From: Gnetum montanum
Taxonomy: Eukaryota; Streptophyta; Gnetopsida; Gnetales; Gnetaceae
Assembly: GCA_015680685.1 (NCBI GenBank)
Contig: MNCI01004676.1
Location: 19,878-83,877, forward strand
Length of the DNA stretch: 64,000 nucleotides
Reading direction: 5' to 3'
Positions 1 through 11,527 of the stretch are shown piece after piece. Both the position numbers and the translations under genes were made by a program. Numbering within the stretch: the first letter of the stretch is position 1; the number at the start of each line of letters is the position of its first letter. The notes under the pieces were generated by a model. It ran no database searches. It was not told the DNA's origin and worked only from the letters and a program-made list of their open reading frames with translations.

Positions 1-478
1 CCAATGATTTAGGTAAACAATGGTAAGTGAGACTTTCCAATCATAATGGGAAGAGCATGGCTAAGCACCATTGACACATGCCTAGGAATCCATGATCTTT
101 TCCTAGAAATATCAAAGGAAAATACATTCAGAAAGATCAAGAAGAAGAAAGTCTCATGCATCGCATATAGTGACACAGGGTGTAATTGCGTGTAGAGGTC
201 ATGGCTTGTGCAAAGTATAGCATTGCCTGCATGCAATTAGTGTGCACAAGTGATTAACATACAAAGATGCCTATATGCAGCAGCCACACAATAGGAAGAC
301 ACCCAGTGGCTGATAGCTGATCAAGAAAGCAATTCACTCATATGCATGGAATCACTTAAGGGTTTGATTTGGGCTTACATCGATAGCATAGATGAATTAG
401 AGCAATTCCACCACCAACTTCCAAGTCTTAACCTTGAAAATATCAACTAGGGAAGCTAGAAATCCCTGAGAAATTTAA
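1..478 (+). pseudogene. C-terminal protease and protease-RT linker remnant (copy A)
   Basis: The frame reads IIMGRAWLSTIDTCLGIHD near the start, matching the end of a gypsy retropepsin followed by the connector to RT. Copy B has the same segment at about 14510-14900 and copy C on the minus strand at about 35720-36130. The catalytic DSG motif would lie upstream of the window. Stops interrupt the frame (tgtgtag near 190), so no product is expected. Confidence 0.6.
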
Positions 479-1560
479 GTAGGATCCCCTTGAGCTAAAA
501 CCATTACCCACTGGTATGGAATACACATTCCTTAAAAATGGAAAATCGGTAATTATCAACACTAAGCTTTCTCCTCAATGAGAACAAGAACTACTAAAGG
601 TAATAAATAAATGGTTGAAAGCATTTGCTTGTTCATATCTCAAATTAACTAGAATAGATCCTAGGATATGCCAACATAGAATTTACACTAACCCCTTCAT
701 AAAGCCTTGAAGACAACTACAAAGGAAATTGAACCCTAAGTTGAAGAAAGTAGCTAAGAAAGAACTGAAACAACTTCTTAAGGTTGGGTTCATATACCCC
801 ATTGCTGAGAGCGAATGGGTTAGCCCCTTAGTTATTGTGCCTAAAATGAGAGGCAAATGGGGGGTGTGCATATATTTCAAGCTACTAAATATGGCAACAT
901 TCAAATATCACTTTCCATTTCTATTTGTTAACCAAGTCTTAGACACCATTGCACAACATTACTATTACAGTTTTCTAGATGGATATAGTGGATATAACCA
1001 AATATAAATAGCCCTAGAAGACCAAGCCAAGGCTATGTTCACCAGTCCTTGGGGAACGTTTGCATACAAACAGATGTTGTTTGGCTTGTGCAGTGCCCCT
1101 GCAAAATTTCAACAATTAGTTCTAAGCATATTCTAATAGCAGATAGGGAATGGCATGGAGGTCTTTATGGATGACTTCTCCACTTATGGAGAAAACTTTG
1201 ATCAAGGCTTGGACTGGTTGGAGAAAGTGCAAAAAATATGTGTAGAAACCAATTTGATGCTCAACTGGTAGAAAAGCCATTTAATGGTCCAAGAAGGTGT
1301 AGTACTAGGGCACAAAATCTCACACAAGGATAGAAGTAGACACTGAGAAAATTAAAATTATTCAAGGAATTACCTATGAATCAAAAACTGTTAAAGATAT
1401 TCAATCCTTCCTTGGACATACTTGCTACTATAGGAGATTTATTGAGAACATTTCAAAGGTTGCCAAACCATTGGTGGAATTAACGAAAAAGGATGTACCT
1501 TTCAAGTGAACTAGGGAATGCGAATTAGCTTTCCAATCTTTAAAATAGAAGCTAGTAGAA
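479..1560 (+). pseudogene. Reverse transcriptase domain, decayed (copy A)
   Basis: This domain would copy element RNA into DNA. An open stretch at 729-1007 gives GFIYPIAESEWVSPLVIVPK, then FKLLNMATFKYHFPF and FLDGYSGYNQI. Further on, EVFMDDFSTYG (FMDD codons 1164-1175) is the catalytic YxDD-type box in its Athila form. The frame continues through NW-stop-K (TAG 1269-1271), VQEGVVLGHKIS and the thumb/connection to about 1560. Several in-frame TAG/TAA/TGA codons and at least one shift break it. Copy B 14930-15900 is the homologue and is somewhat better preserved. Confidence 0.85.
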
Positions 1561-2043
1561 ACACCAATTCTACAAGCACCTAACTGGTCCAAACCATTCC
1601 ATATCATGATTGACGCATCCAACTATGCTTTAGGAGCTGCACTTACATAGTTAGATGACCAGAAGGGTCCTTATTACATCCACTATGCAAGTAGAAGTAT
1701 TGTTGGTGCACAACTTAACTACATTACCATAGAGAAGGAATTAATGGCTGTAGTGTTTGCACTAAAAACATTTAGACACTATGTATTGGGATATAAAGTA
1801 TATATACATACAGATCATAGTGGAATTTGGTTCCTCATGAATAAGCAATTGGCAAGCCCTCATATCATACGATGGCTTGTAATCTTACAAGAGTTGAATT
1901 TAACAATGATCGATTGTAAGGGCATCAAGAATGTAGTTGCTGATCATTTATCTCAATTGCAATGGGACAATAAAGAGGATGAGTATCCAATTTCTGATCA
2001 TTTCCCTAATGAATTCCTCTTTGCTGGTGTAGTGAATAATTAA
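1561..2043 (+). pseudogene. RNase H domain (copy A)
   Basis: RNase H would degrade RNA in RNA:DNA hybrids during reverse transcription. The phrases PFHIMIDASNYALGAALT, then a stop (TAG 1648-1650), are followed by an open frame at 1744-2043: MAVVFALKTFRHYVLGYK, TDHSGIWFLMNK, LQELNLTMID and VVADHLSQL. This order and wording fit the Ty3/gypsy RNase H and its tether. The TAG at 1648-1650 has a partner at the matching codon of copy B (16127-16129). Confidence 0.82.
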
Positions 2044-2179
2044 TCACCCACGAAGACAAATTGGTATAATAGCATTCTTACCTATCTCCTCACCCAAAAA
2101 ACACCACAAGAATTAAACCTTAAGAAGAAACAATAGTTTCTTCATCGAGCCAAGTACTTTATGGAGATCAATGGGCAAC

Positions 2180-3195
2180 TTTACAAAGTGTGTCCTGATG
2201 GCTTGGTTCGATGGTGTGTTCACAATATAGATCAACTACGAGTTCTCCAAGATGCTTGTGGGGGTCATTACGCTAGGAGATGAATGGTCATCAAGATCCT
2301 GCTTACAGGATTTCGTCCAATCTTGTGAGCACTATCAACGTGATGGGGGAATGACTGCTAAAATGAAGGATCTACAACAATATATTCAACCGTTAGAACC
2401 CTTCAACATTTGGGGAACTAATTTTATGGGGTTTATTACACCAATGTCCAATGGAAAAACTTATATTATTGTTGCCATTGATTACCTAACAAAATGTGCC
2501 AAAGTAGTTGCTGTTAAAGATTGTACATCATCTATAGCTACATAATTTATTCAACAAAAAATCATAAATAGGTTTGGTGTGCCATGTGCTCTTATTTTAG
2601 ATAATGGTACAAACTTCACAGGTGCAACTTTTTGGAAATTAATGCAATGCTTAGGGGTTGAGCATAAATTGACTACACCATACCACCCCCAAGTGAATAG
2701 TCAAGCAGAAGTCACCAACAAGGAGATTACAAAGATATTGACAAGAACCATTAGCAAGTTTAGGTGATATTGGAGTACTAAAATGAATGATTCTCTTTGG
2801 GCATACCACTCCACATTGAAACTCCCTATAGGCTACTCTCCCTATGAGTTAGTGTACTATAAATTACCAATGCTTTCCATTCAAATTGTGCTCCGTACAC
2901 TATCCATGAAATGTGATCTCAACCTTGACCTTAATCTAGCATAAAAACAATGGTTAGTAACCCTTAACTTGCTAGATGAAAACTGATTAGCTACCCTATC
3001 ATCTAACAAATTGCACAAGGCCTTCAATAAACAATGTCATGGCCTAAGAATTAGGAAAGTTAAATATCAGCTAGGAGATAAGGTTCTCTACTGGAATCCC
3101 ACACATGTGCCACAACATACTAAATTTCAAACATTGTGGGAAGGACCTTATATTATTTATTTAACTTTTCCTTTAGGGGCCATGACAATATAAAA
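2180..3195 (+). pseudogene. Integrase with catalytic Asp-to-Asn change (copy A)
   Basis: Integrase joins element DNA to the chromosome. Visible in order: remnant of the zinc-binding domain (CEHYQRDGGMTAKM), PFNIWGTNFMG, YIIVAIDYLTK, LILDNGTNFTG, YHPQVNSQAEVTNKEI, and the C-terminal part KVLYWNPTHVPQ...LWEGPYII. The first catalytic Asp expected in WGxDFMG is Asn (AAT 2420-2422); the second Asp and the Glu remain. Stops at 2543-2545 and 2984-2986 match stops in copies B and D. Pol ends near 3195. Confidence 0.85.
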
Positions 3196-3333
3196 ACCTA
3201 AGAGTTTAGATAAGAAAATTTTGGTTAACGTGCAAAAAACCAAACCTTTCCAGGAGCTTAGTATAGCCAGTACACATGCTACCTCTCTTGATGGACAACC
3301 TTGCTCACTATTTCAGATCTCCTCCTTCCAACT

Positions 3334-3347
3334 TAGTCATGGGGGAG
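3334..3347 (+). other. Purine-tract-like motif AGTCATGGGGGAG (copy A, first of three)
   Basis: AGTCATGGGGG followed by purines lies just after the end of pol. The same core recurs near 4673 and, as the true tract next to the LTR, at 5262. Copies B, C and D have it at matching places. It could be an internal plus-strand priming site, but this is only inferred from similarity to the terminal tract. Confidence 0.45.
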
Positions 3348-3563
3348 ATGGCTACCTATGCTAGTTCTTTTTGATTTTTTTTTACACATTTTTTGTTTTA
3401 CACATTCTTTCAACTTTTCTTATTTTTTTTTACACCATCATTCATGTTTTTACTATTTATTTGTTTGCTTGATTTACTTTTATTCATCATCTAATAAGTG
3501 CTCATGATGGTGGATTAAATTATATCATATTGATTGCTACTATTTGGTTTTTACCTTTGAATT

Positions 3564-3856
3564 ATGATGCTGATATTAAGGTATGGTTCTTATGGTAAAA
3601 TAGGTAATGAGTCCACACCGTCCACTCATCCATACAACTCTATGGTCTCCTTTGGCTTGGAGCTATACAGTCCCATTTTTCTAAGTAAACTTATTATTAA
3701 ATTGGTGGCTAGGTATTTTTCAAACCAAGGAAAGACTCAAAGGATGAAAAGGATGTGACTTCAAGGGGATTCAATACATTGGTGCTGGCCATTCTGTTGG
3801 GCACTTGGATGCTTTTTCTTGGGTTTTCCTCCATTTTGACATTGTTCAACTATTAG
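3564..3856 (+). pseudogene. Small conserved 3' ORF with hydrophobic C-terminal segment (copy A)
   Basis: I do not recognise a family. An ATG frame (3564-3758) begins MMLILRYGS and contains HPYNSMVSFGLELYSP. A second frame (3755-3856) reads VTSRGFN then a hydrophobic run, LVLAILLGTWMLFLGF, long enough to cross a membrane. In copy C (35405 to about 35099, minus) both parts are in one frame, so copy A carries a one-base shift between them. The place, downstream of integrase, is where some Athila elements carry an envelope-like ORF. A membrane role is inference only. Confidence 0.42.
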
Positions 3857-3864
3857 GATGCTGA

Positions 3865-4390
3865 GTGAATAAAAATAAGTCTTTGCATGGTGTGGTTCTC
3901 ACACATAAACATCAGAAAAAAAAAAGAGAGAAAAAAGAGAAAAAGGTGAGAATTCAAAGCACACATGTTAGACATAATAAAGCAATATGGGCTACAAGTG
4001 TTGGTTATGGCACTGGAAAGACATGTTACCCATGGCTGAAGGTTCCCTCTAACTAAGGCCCTTTCTCACTTCCTGCTTCTTCATCTCAATCTCTTTGGGA
4101 TAGTAGTCACTCTTTGTGGAAGCATTTTTGTTGCCTCAAGAGAATGGATTGGACAAGTGTATTGATGCGAGGTCACTGAATGTGGTTGGTTTGAGTCTAG
4201 ATTTGGGATGAGTTCTACTAAATTATCTTAACCATGAAATGCACAAGGGGATTTACAAAACATTGTTCTTGGGATTCCATTGCATTCTCTCCTCTCCATC
4301 TTTCTTCCCATTTTCCACCTCATTTCCAATTTTATCATTAGTCCATTCTAGGTTGATGCATTATTTTTCTTTGGTGAATTCTTGTGTGTA
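3865..4390 (+). pseudogene. Second conserved 3' ORF, unknown function (copy A)
   Basis: The ATG frame at 3865-4056 contains KSLHGVVLT, a Lys-rich stretch, then RIQSTHVRHNKAIWATS and CYPWLKVPSN. A frame further on reads NGLDKCIDARSLNVV and NHEMHKGIYKTLFLGFH. Copy B has both halves in one frame (18423-18878) broken by a single TAG, and copy C has the second half intact (34885-34598, minus). Retention in three diverged copies suggests it was once coding. No domain recognised. Confidence 0.4.
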
Positions 4391-4662
4391 AGTTTTGAAC
4401 TCTTGCTTCCAAATGACATTCCTAGTGCCTACGGACTCTTTGGTTTGTAGGTTTTTCAAGGCATAAAGGGCATGAGCTTGCTTTGGGGAGGACCCATTGG
4501 CATTTTTTTTTGGTGCAATTGTTAAATTATTTTCTTAAGAATTTCTTGTAATCAATCATTTCTTGTTTCATCCCCATCCATGACATCCATTTTATTGGCA
4601 TTGTCATTGATATTGTTCATCTTTCTTGTTCCTCATGTTTTTTCATCTTATAGCTATCAGAG

Positions 4663-4884
4663 GTTCACTCTTAGTCATGGGGGACCTGGCACAATGTTTT
4701 CAATTTTTTTCATTTTACTAATTGCCTAACCCCTACACCTTGGGTAGTTTCTAGTGATAAATCTATGAACCAGTTTCTGCCATAACCACAACTCAGCCAA
4801 TGTGCTTCATATCGAGGCAAGGTATTAACTGCATTATAGATTATCTATCCTTGCTCATTTGTAACTGTGTTGTGTGTGCAGATG
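4663..4884 (+). other. Putative intron and acceptor in front of a lost downstream ORF (copy A)
   Basis: AGAG|GTTCAC (GT at 4663) and GTGTGTGCAG|ATGG (AG at 4880-4881, ATG at 4882) bracket 219 bases. Copies B (19214-19422) and C (34124-34333, minus) match in place and length. Copy D has a stronger donor AAG|GTAAGC and TTGTAG|ATGG at 61316-61022. In copy D the ATG opens a long ORF; here only a short frame, MEIIQTMDWAW, follows. An inner GT at 4822 also gives a 60-base GT-AG interval in A, B and C. Splicing is inferred. Confidence 0.4.
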
Positions 4885-5260
4885 GAGATCATACAAACAA
4901 TGGATTGGGCTTGGAAGAAGCACTCAAGATTGACTGAAACTAGAGCATTTACAAAAGAAGCAAGTTTGATGGCATGGCTATGGATAAACAACGAAAGGTG
5001 CAATCTCGACATTGGTGGAAACATGTTCCATCTTTTTTCTCTCTCTCTTTTTCTCTTCAAGTTACCAAATAAAGGGTTGGATGTCATTTATGTACAAGTA
5101 TTCACCACAATGGTCATGAACACTAATGTTGTAATATGCTTATTGATCCGTTCACTAGACACGTTGAGTCTATCATCCCATTTCACTGTTAGTTTTCAAT
5201 TAGTTAATAATCCCATACCTTCCCAATATTTTATAAGGAACTTGAGAATGAGTTTTCATT

Positions 5261-5273
5261 CAGTCATGGGGTA
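5261..5273 (+). other. Polypurine tract next to 3' LTR (copy A)
   Basis: cagtcatggggta lies directly before the TGATGAG start of the LTR. It is the expected site where plus-strand DNA synthesis starts. Confidence 0.65.
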
Positions 5274-6223
5274 TGATGAGGGTAGTTATTCTAGTGGTTA
5301 CTCTAGCAGTTATTCTAATTATTAGAGTAGTTACTCTAGTAGTTACTTTATCAGTTATTCTAATTATTAGAGTGGTTACTCTAGCAGTTGTTCTAATTAT
5401 TAGAGTGGTTACTCTAGTAGTTATTCTAATTATTAGAGTAGTTGCTCCCAAGTCTATAAATACAATGCCCAGGCACACATTTTGGAAGATGTCTTTTAGC
5501 AGTCAAGTAGAAAAGCTCTTGTAGTTTATTTGAAAGTTAGAGTATTTTCCAAGTGTCCACAATAGGAGGTTTAAGTGTGGATGGATCTTTATTCGAGCAT
5601 TGTGTACTTGAGCACACCTTATGTACAGAAATAAAGACAAGCTCTTTGATTTATCCTTGCAGCACTTGAGATTTGTTTTCTTACTCATTTTTTTATTTTA
5701 TTTTCCTATGCATTTATTTTATTTTATGTTATTTTATGCACTTTACATTTCTGTTGTTAGCACATCAATTCATTTTAAGCAATTAAGAAAATCGTTAAAT
5801 TACACAAGCACGACCACTTCGAGCATGTGTGTAATGCTTAGTAAGCTAGTAACGATTAGTGTTTGGTAATGTTAGTAGTGTTGCACTGGTTCAGGATGTG
5901 TACGATAAGTGGGAACGGATGTTGGTGTTAGGATTAGTTAGAACTTAGTTAATGAGCAATTAAGTTAAATTAGTCACTTAGTTACCTCTCTTCTTCCCTA
6001 CTAGTGCAAGACATAAAAACATAAAAGCTATAAAAATCATATGCCTCAAGCTTACTTAACCATACAATCGTGACATACATGTAAGCTTGGGAAGACAACG
6101 ATCAACCAAACCATCCTTGTTCCACAAGGGCACATAAGCACTTAGTCCTTGGAATTGGATTGGATCATGCGTGAAACACTTGTATTCGTATGGTTGAGTG
6201 TAGGGGTACCTTGTCGCTCATCA
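5274..6223 (+). repeat. 3' LTR of copy A
   Basis: The 950-bp LTR has ends TGATGAG/CTCATCA. It holds, in order, a tandem palindromic array (5280-5445), a TATA-like ctataaatac near 5453, the conserved start-of-R region ggatctttattcgagcattg (near 5581), an aataaag polyadenylation-like signal near 5629, and a U5 that aligns with the LTRs of copies B, C and D (for example ggaacggatgttggtgttagga near 5910). Only the U3 differs strongly between copies. Confidence 0.85.
5280..5445 (+). repeat. Tandem palindromic array in the U3 of copy A
   Basis: About four units of roughly 36 bases repeat the theme gtagttactctagtagtt followed by ttctaattattagagtag. The inner TCTAATTATTAGA is a perfect palindrome. 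The array ends just upstream of the TATA-like box, where enhancers lie in LTRs. It is absent from the related LTRs of copies B-D, which carry other palindromes at the same place. Confidence 0.75.
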
Positions 6224-6924
6224 CTAACAAGAAAGAATTCTTTTAACTAAAAATCATTCTAGAGGGTGCATTTACTTCTTTTTTAAATTGACTATTGAAC
6301 ACTATTAAAGTGTTTCTTTTATATATGATTCAAAAACTTTATGTTAATGGAGAAAATAGTGAATGTAAAGGGTTACAAGGAAATAATAGTGACTTTTGAT
6401 GCAAAAAAGTGTTATTCCTCTTTAAACATTCAATGGAGATGTTCTGCAAAAGAAATACCTTGTATAGATATAACTAAAAAAGTAAATGAATTTATAATTT
6501 TTTTTTAATTTTAAAAAAATTCAATTAACAAAACATGGCTAAAGGACTCTATTTGGTTAAGGAAATAAAAAATACACTTATTACTCATCCAAGAATTGAG
6601 TTGGGAAATTCATGTAATTCATGTTTAATCCTCTTGTCCAAATGTTAAAGATATACACACACATATATACTAGTTCATATTAACCATCTCATCATGCATT
6701 TTATTTATAGAATTTCAAAATAATATGCATTTAAGAAAGGAAAAAGTTCATAAACATAACAACTTTATTGCCTAAAGCTACCACAGGAATTTAATCATCT
6801 TGGTAAATTGAACTTGATGTTTTTTTTATCTCATTTATGATAAGTTCACTGTTAAGAGAGGCCATGGATTTGATGGTAATTAATATGTATGACTAATACT
6901 ATAATTAGAACATATGAATTAAGG

Positions 6925-7090
6925 ATCACCACTTGGAGTGATGGTAAGGTACTTATCTCTCAAATCATAAGGCCTAGGTTCAAGCTTGGGCATAACCACT
7001 CAAGAGGTTAGGCTTTCATTCATCCACCATCCCTCTTGGTACCCTGCCTTGGCAAAATGAGCATTGAGCCTTTGGGAAATAATCCTTTAT
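6925..7090 (+). repeat. tRNA-derived SINE-like piece
   Basis: gagtgatggtaaggtactta resembles an A-box region, and aggttcaagctt (6977-6988) resembles a Pol III B box. The distance between them is as in tRNA-derived SINEs. The cloverleaf is not preserved, and no poly(T/A) tail or target duplication could be fixed. Confidence 0.4.
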
Positions 7091-7679
7091 ATCACATGAA
7101 TTTAATAATTTTTTAATATGAGATATATTATAATGAATACAAAAATTAACAAAATGTCCATGAAATTTGATAAAATTAAAAAAAATAAAGAACAAATCTA
7201 GGAGGGTTATAGAAGCTAGCTTTATAGAGTAAAATTAAAGTCATAGTTTCTTATTGGCTATGAAATGGTCACAATATCTGTGAGATTATTTATTGCTACA
7301 TATATCTAATAATGTTTTTATAAAAATCCCTAAATTATGTTATGATGAAAAATATGGTCTCAATTCAAAATGGATCATTATACAATTTTGTTAGAATCTC
7401 CTTTCAAAGGGAAGCACCTTCATAGTAGGGTTCATGTTTGTATTTCTAGAGGAAGAGTAAAATCATCTACCACATCGACTTCTTGAAATAATAGTAAAAA
7501 GTATAATTGAATTAAAAGAAAAGAGATTAACCTTATAAGGTAGACTTGTCATGTAGCAATGAAATCAAATACAGTAAATTTCAAAAAATTATGACTCTAA
7601 GGCATGCTGATGAGAAGTGAACAATCAAAGGAAGTTTTATGCTTAGACCTTGTTGGATCTATCTAATCATACTATAATG

Positions 7680-7760
7680 TAGGGCTATACCCTAGAATCA
7701 AACCTATGATTTGGGGTTTCCATGTCAACACTCTTGTCACTAAGCTAACACCTCATTTTT
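7680..7760 (-). repeat. SINE-like piece, minus strand
   Basis: Reading the minus strand, ggtgttagcttagtgacaag (A-box-like) is followed about 40 bases later by aggtttgattct (B-box-like, plus coordinates 7694-7705). The wording is close to the piece at 8062-8177, suggesting the same family. Confidence 0.42.
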
Positions 7761-8061
7761 TATATTGCATGATAAAAGTATTTAAAAAGGAATTTCCATG
7801 TCTAAGCTAAATTAAATTTATTTTTCATTTTTTTCCAACATGGGTTTTTCTTTTTAATACAAATTTTTTCTACTTTTTCTAATTTTAATTCTTTGAGTTT
7901 CTTTCACAATTCCATTCCTTACAACAAACTATACACACTTGCATGTTTTTTTCAAAGAACCTATTTTAAGGACCTCTCTATAATCACAATGGTCTTTGTT
8001 ACATTTGGCTAAAAGGGGGGGTGTTGGAACTTGAAATAAGTGAAACATAGATACACCCCAA

Positions 8062-8177
8062 GATATATAGTCCAATTACAACTTTAAATAACTTAGCATT
8101 GCCCACAAGAATCAAACACATGACCTAGAACTTCCAAATTAAGTGTTTTACCACTAGGCTAACACCCCATTATTACA
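8062..8177 (-). repeat. SINE-like piece, minus strand
   Basis: The minus strand reads ggggtgttagcctagtgg with a good A box (TAGCCTAGTGG, within 8145-8168) and gtgtttgattcttg as B box (8106-8119). This resembles the plant Au-SINE type of head. The ends are not defined. Confidence 0.5.
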
Positions 8178-10654
8178 TTTGGCTAAAAGATAGGAATCAT
8201 TAAAGGCATTATTTGCATTCTCTTCAAAGGACCTAAGGACCTAAGTTAATTAATATTTTCAATTAGGATAATTTATTGCAAATTTTATTGCAAATTTCCA
8301 TGTTTCATACTTTAGAATTAAGTCAAGAAATTCAATGAAGAGACATAAGACATAGGACTAAAATCAACTACATTGCTTTTAAAGGAAGAATAGGAAATTA
8401 CTATCTTTATTAACAAATGTTCATCAAAATTTTGGTGTCACTTTATGCCCCTTAATTTATATTAATAGAAAAAATTCAAATCTTTTGTACTTTGTGATGC
8501 CATTAAAAGGATGTGATTTTTGTTTTGGATTTGAAATGAAATCAAGCTTAAAGAATTAATGGAATTAGAGCACACTCTACTTGCTAAGTATTTTTACTGC
8601 ATGTGTAGTTTCCCCCTTCTTAAGTTGATACATGATACCTCTTTTGCAGCTTTTTCATTGAGATCAACTTTAGTAACCTTATGAATTCACCCTCATGTTG
8701 TAAGATATTTCATTGCACTACAAACATTTGTGTTGTGATTGAAATTCTACTTTTACTATGAAATGACATAGCGATCATGATCACTTTATGGTTGTTACCA
8801 AAAAATCCATATCACTGAATTTTAATGTTGATCTTTGTATAACTCATACTATAAAAAAACACTCTTGGGTTTTGGTTTCAATAACTATGGAAGCATGTGT
8901 TTGCATGCTTTGTTATGAGGTTGTGCTAAATTTGGTGGTGACAATTAGATTTTCATGTGCATGATTATTTATAGCATTAATAAATTTAAATATTGGGTTG
9001 GCTTTCATTTACAATGTCAAGTACTATATTTTCAAAAAAAAATTTAAAGAATGCTTGCCAGGTATTTTATAAATTTTTTTTCTTAAATATGCATGTTGAG
9101 ATGGTTTTTAAGACATTTTGGATATGCAAATAGTTTCTAGTTTAATTCTAAAATCATTGAAAATGCTTTCAATAAATCAAATCTACAAATATCATTTTTA
9201 AGTTGTAATCGTTTCATGTAGTTGCTAAAGAAAATTCAAAATCAACTCTTTCTTAAAGTAGACAACAAGATAGAGTTATATACCTGTAAGAGGTGGAAAA
9301 TTGACTTGAGTAAGTGACCATCATTCTCATTGCCATCATTTGATGCATCTTCCTCTACTAGCAAATATAAGCCACATTGAAAAGCATTTCAAATTTTATA
9401 GCAAAGTAGTATCTAATTTCTATCAATAAATCAACAAATGTGTAGTCATTTGACCATCACATATTGTTATAAATGAGAAAAATTCAAAATACGTTTTAGT
9501 TAGCTTGTAAAACCATTCAAAACTATGAATTTACATAGATTCAATAGTTAAAATAAAAATTCCATGCTAAATTTTCAAATTCATTTTATTATTATTATTT
9601 TTTGAAAAACGAGTTGCCTATTTGTGAACTAAATTAAACAAGTTAACCTTTCAAAACTTCTAGAAAAAATCATGCCTAAAAATTATAATATATTAGTACA
9701 TTAAGCTTCATTAACATTTTAAGTTACATGTTAAATCTAGGGCATTTTAAGATTGGACACCCATAAAAACGTAGAGAACCCATAGCTCTCCCATGTGTAG
9801 CATTAATGGTCAACATGGACAAGACTTGAAGCTAACAATATGAGGCACTACACAAATATCATTTTTTATGAATTTTGTGCACACATATGACTTTGTGATG
9901 ATTTAGAAAAACTACAACCTTACCATTAAGCTATCAACTCAATGGTTATACAATGAAATCCAAGGGATGGCAATATTTGTAGGAATATCTAAATTGGTAT
10001 GTTTTTTGTGATGATTACATAAGAGAGTAACTAGTATATCTAAGAAGATCTAAAATTCAAATACAAGATACAATCATGACCATAATACTATCAAAAAATA
10101 TTTTAATTTTCTGATATACAAATTACAAAGATAATCATCTATTTAGAACTTGCTCAATTCTAGTAGAAGATTCACTTTTTGGCACTTCCACGTGAAGGAA
10201 AGTCTTCTTTATCTACCTATAAAAAGTTGTAGCTAAAAATAAATGTTATTGCATATGACATTCTCATTGTAGACTTGACACCAGAAATGTATGGATAGAT
10301 CTATCATAACCTAGGCATTGCTATAGTGACTGGAGGTCTTCTTTATTATAGTAAGTAGATTTTTTGTTTTCGGTTTCAATTGTGAAAATTTATCAAATTG
10401 CAAGGTAGAACATTTATGGATCTTAATCTTAGGCTTATAAAATATAGATAGAATTATGTTTTTCTTAATTTTATTTCATAGTTATTAATATATTATATTA
10501 TATTATATTAAATATTATTTTTTATTTATGTAGGAGTAGTTAAGTAGTGTCTATTTAATGTTCTATTACTTGTTATTGTAATAGTAACCACTTTATGATT
10601 ACAACTTTAACATGTACTAATTAGATAACTATCAAACATTGGAATAAGTGGTTC

Positions 10655-10659
10655 TCTAG
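10655..10659. repeat. Left target-site duplication of copy B (tctag)
   Basis: tctag lies just before the 5' LTR. The bases after the 3' LTR are tttag (20650-20654), a single C/T difference. Confidence 0.7.
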
Positions 10660-11508
10660 TGATGAGTCTCGATATCAAACCCTCGATATCAGGCCCTTGA
10701 TATCATATACTTGATATTGTAATGGCCGAAGCAATATCAGGCATGTGATATCAGAACTTGTCTCATTGCCTATAAATAAGAGACAAGGGCACTTGATTTC
10801 ATAGTTAGTTTTCTTAGTCTCTTAGTTGAACTCTTGCAGTTTTTTCTTTCTACAGTTAGAATTATTTTTGAGTGTCGATAGTAGGAGTCATAGAGTGAAT
10901 GGATCTTTATTTGAGCATTGTGTACTTGAGCATACCTCGTGACTGGAAATAAAGATGAACTTTATGATAAACCTTGCAACATTCATAATAGCTTAATTAT
11001 TGCATTTCATGTTATTTATCGTTATTTGATGCTTTCAATAGTTAATTGATGTTATTTCTATTGAGTTGTTAATTATCAATGAATTAGCACACTCAGCATA
11101 ACCACTTTGAGCATACATGGAACACTTGGTAAGCTAGTAATGACTAGCATTTGGTAATCCCAATAGTATTACATTGGTTCAAAATGTGTCTGAAGAGTGG
11201 GAATGGATGTTGGTGTTAGGACTAGTTAGAGCATAGTTAACTAGTTAAATCAAATTAGCTATTAAATTATTTCATTTCTCCATTTTAAGCACCAGGAACA
11301 TAAAACATAAAAAGCATAAAATTCATATATCTCAAGTTTACTTAATCATATAATTGTGCCTTACAAGTAAGCTTGGGAAGACAATGATCACATAACCCAT
11401 CCTTGTTCTATGTAAGCACATAAGCACTTAATCCTTGGAGTTCGATCAAATCATGTGTAAATGCTCATATTCGTATGGTTGGGTGTAGGGGTACCTCGCT
11501 GCTCATCA
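10660..11508 (+). repeat. 5' LTR of copy B
   Basis: The 849-bp LTR starts TGATGAG and ends CTCATCA. The U3 carries a cluster of GATATC-type palindromes (10668-10755), then cctataaataagag as TATA region (about 10770), the conserved ggatctttatttgagcattg and aataaag. U5 ends gggtgtaggggtacctcg...ctcatca. Confidence 0.88.
10668..10755 (+). repeat. GATATC palindrome cluster in U3 (copy B, 5' LTR)
   Basis: GATATC or one-base variants occur six times within about 90 bases directly upstream of the TATA region. The matching part of the 3' LTR (19819-19900) has the same layout with several CGATATCG forms. Confidence 0.7.
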
Positions 11509-11509
11509 T

Positions 11510-11527
11510 TGGTGCTATTGCTGGGGA
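11510..11527 (+). other. Primer-binding site of tRNA-Asp type (copy B)
   Basis: tggtgctattgctgggga starts two bases after the LTR. It matches the tRNA-Asp 3' end used by Athila elements, with C-to-T changes only. Copy C has tggtaccgttgccaggga at the same place on the minus strand. Confidence 0.7.

Larger units (their letters stand above)
1..6223 (+). mobile_element. Athila-type Ty3/gypsy LTR retrotransposon, copy A (5' part outside window)
   Basis: The order is end of protease, RT, RNase H, integrase, a long 3' region, a purine tract, then an LTR starting TGATGAG and ending CTCATCA. The RT box FMDDFSTYG and the phrase FLDGYSGYNQI are typical of the Athila lineage. The 5' LTR, gag and most of protease lie left of the window. 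The 5 bases after the LTR, ctaac (6224-6228), would be the right target duplication, but the left partner is not visible. Frames carry many stops and shifts, so this copy is dead. Confidence 0.88.
6224..10654. other. AT-rich spacer between copies A and B
   Basis: I find no coding frame of note. Apart from three SINE-like pieces (listed separately) and the weak A-box-like gagttgatagcttaatggt on the minus strand near 9920-9945, this stretch shows only AT-rich low-complexity sequence. Confidence 0.6.

Noticed and set aside
729-2767. An active retrotransposon in copy A
   Set aside because: Multiple stops, frame shifts and a changed catalytic residue in integrase exclude it.
4822-4881. 60-base GT-AG interval, same length in copies A, B and C, as the true intron
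   Set aside because: Copy D lacks the inner GT at the matching place but has a strong outer GTAAGC, so the outer interval is the better candidate. The equal length may only reflect few indels.
5260-5478. Minus-strand open frame of repeated LIIRIT/RVTT phrases
   Set aside because: It is the translation of the U3 tandem array of copy A, not a protein gene.
8106-8168. A functional tRNA gene
   Set aside because: A- and B-box-like motifs are present but no cloverleaf or anticodon arm can be drawn.
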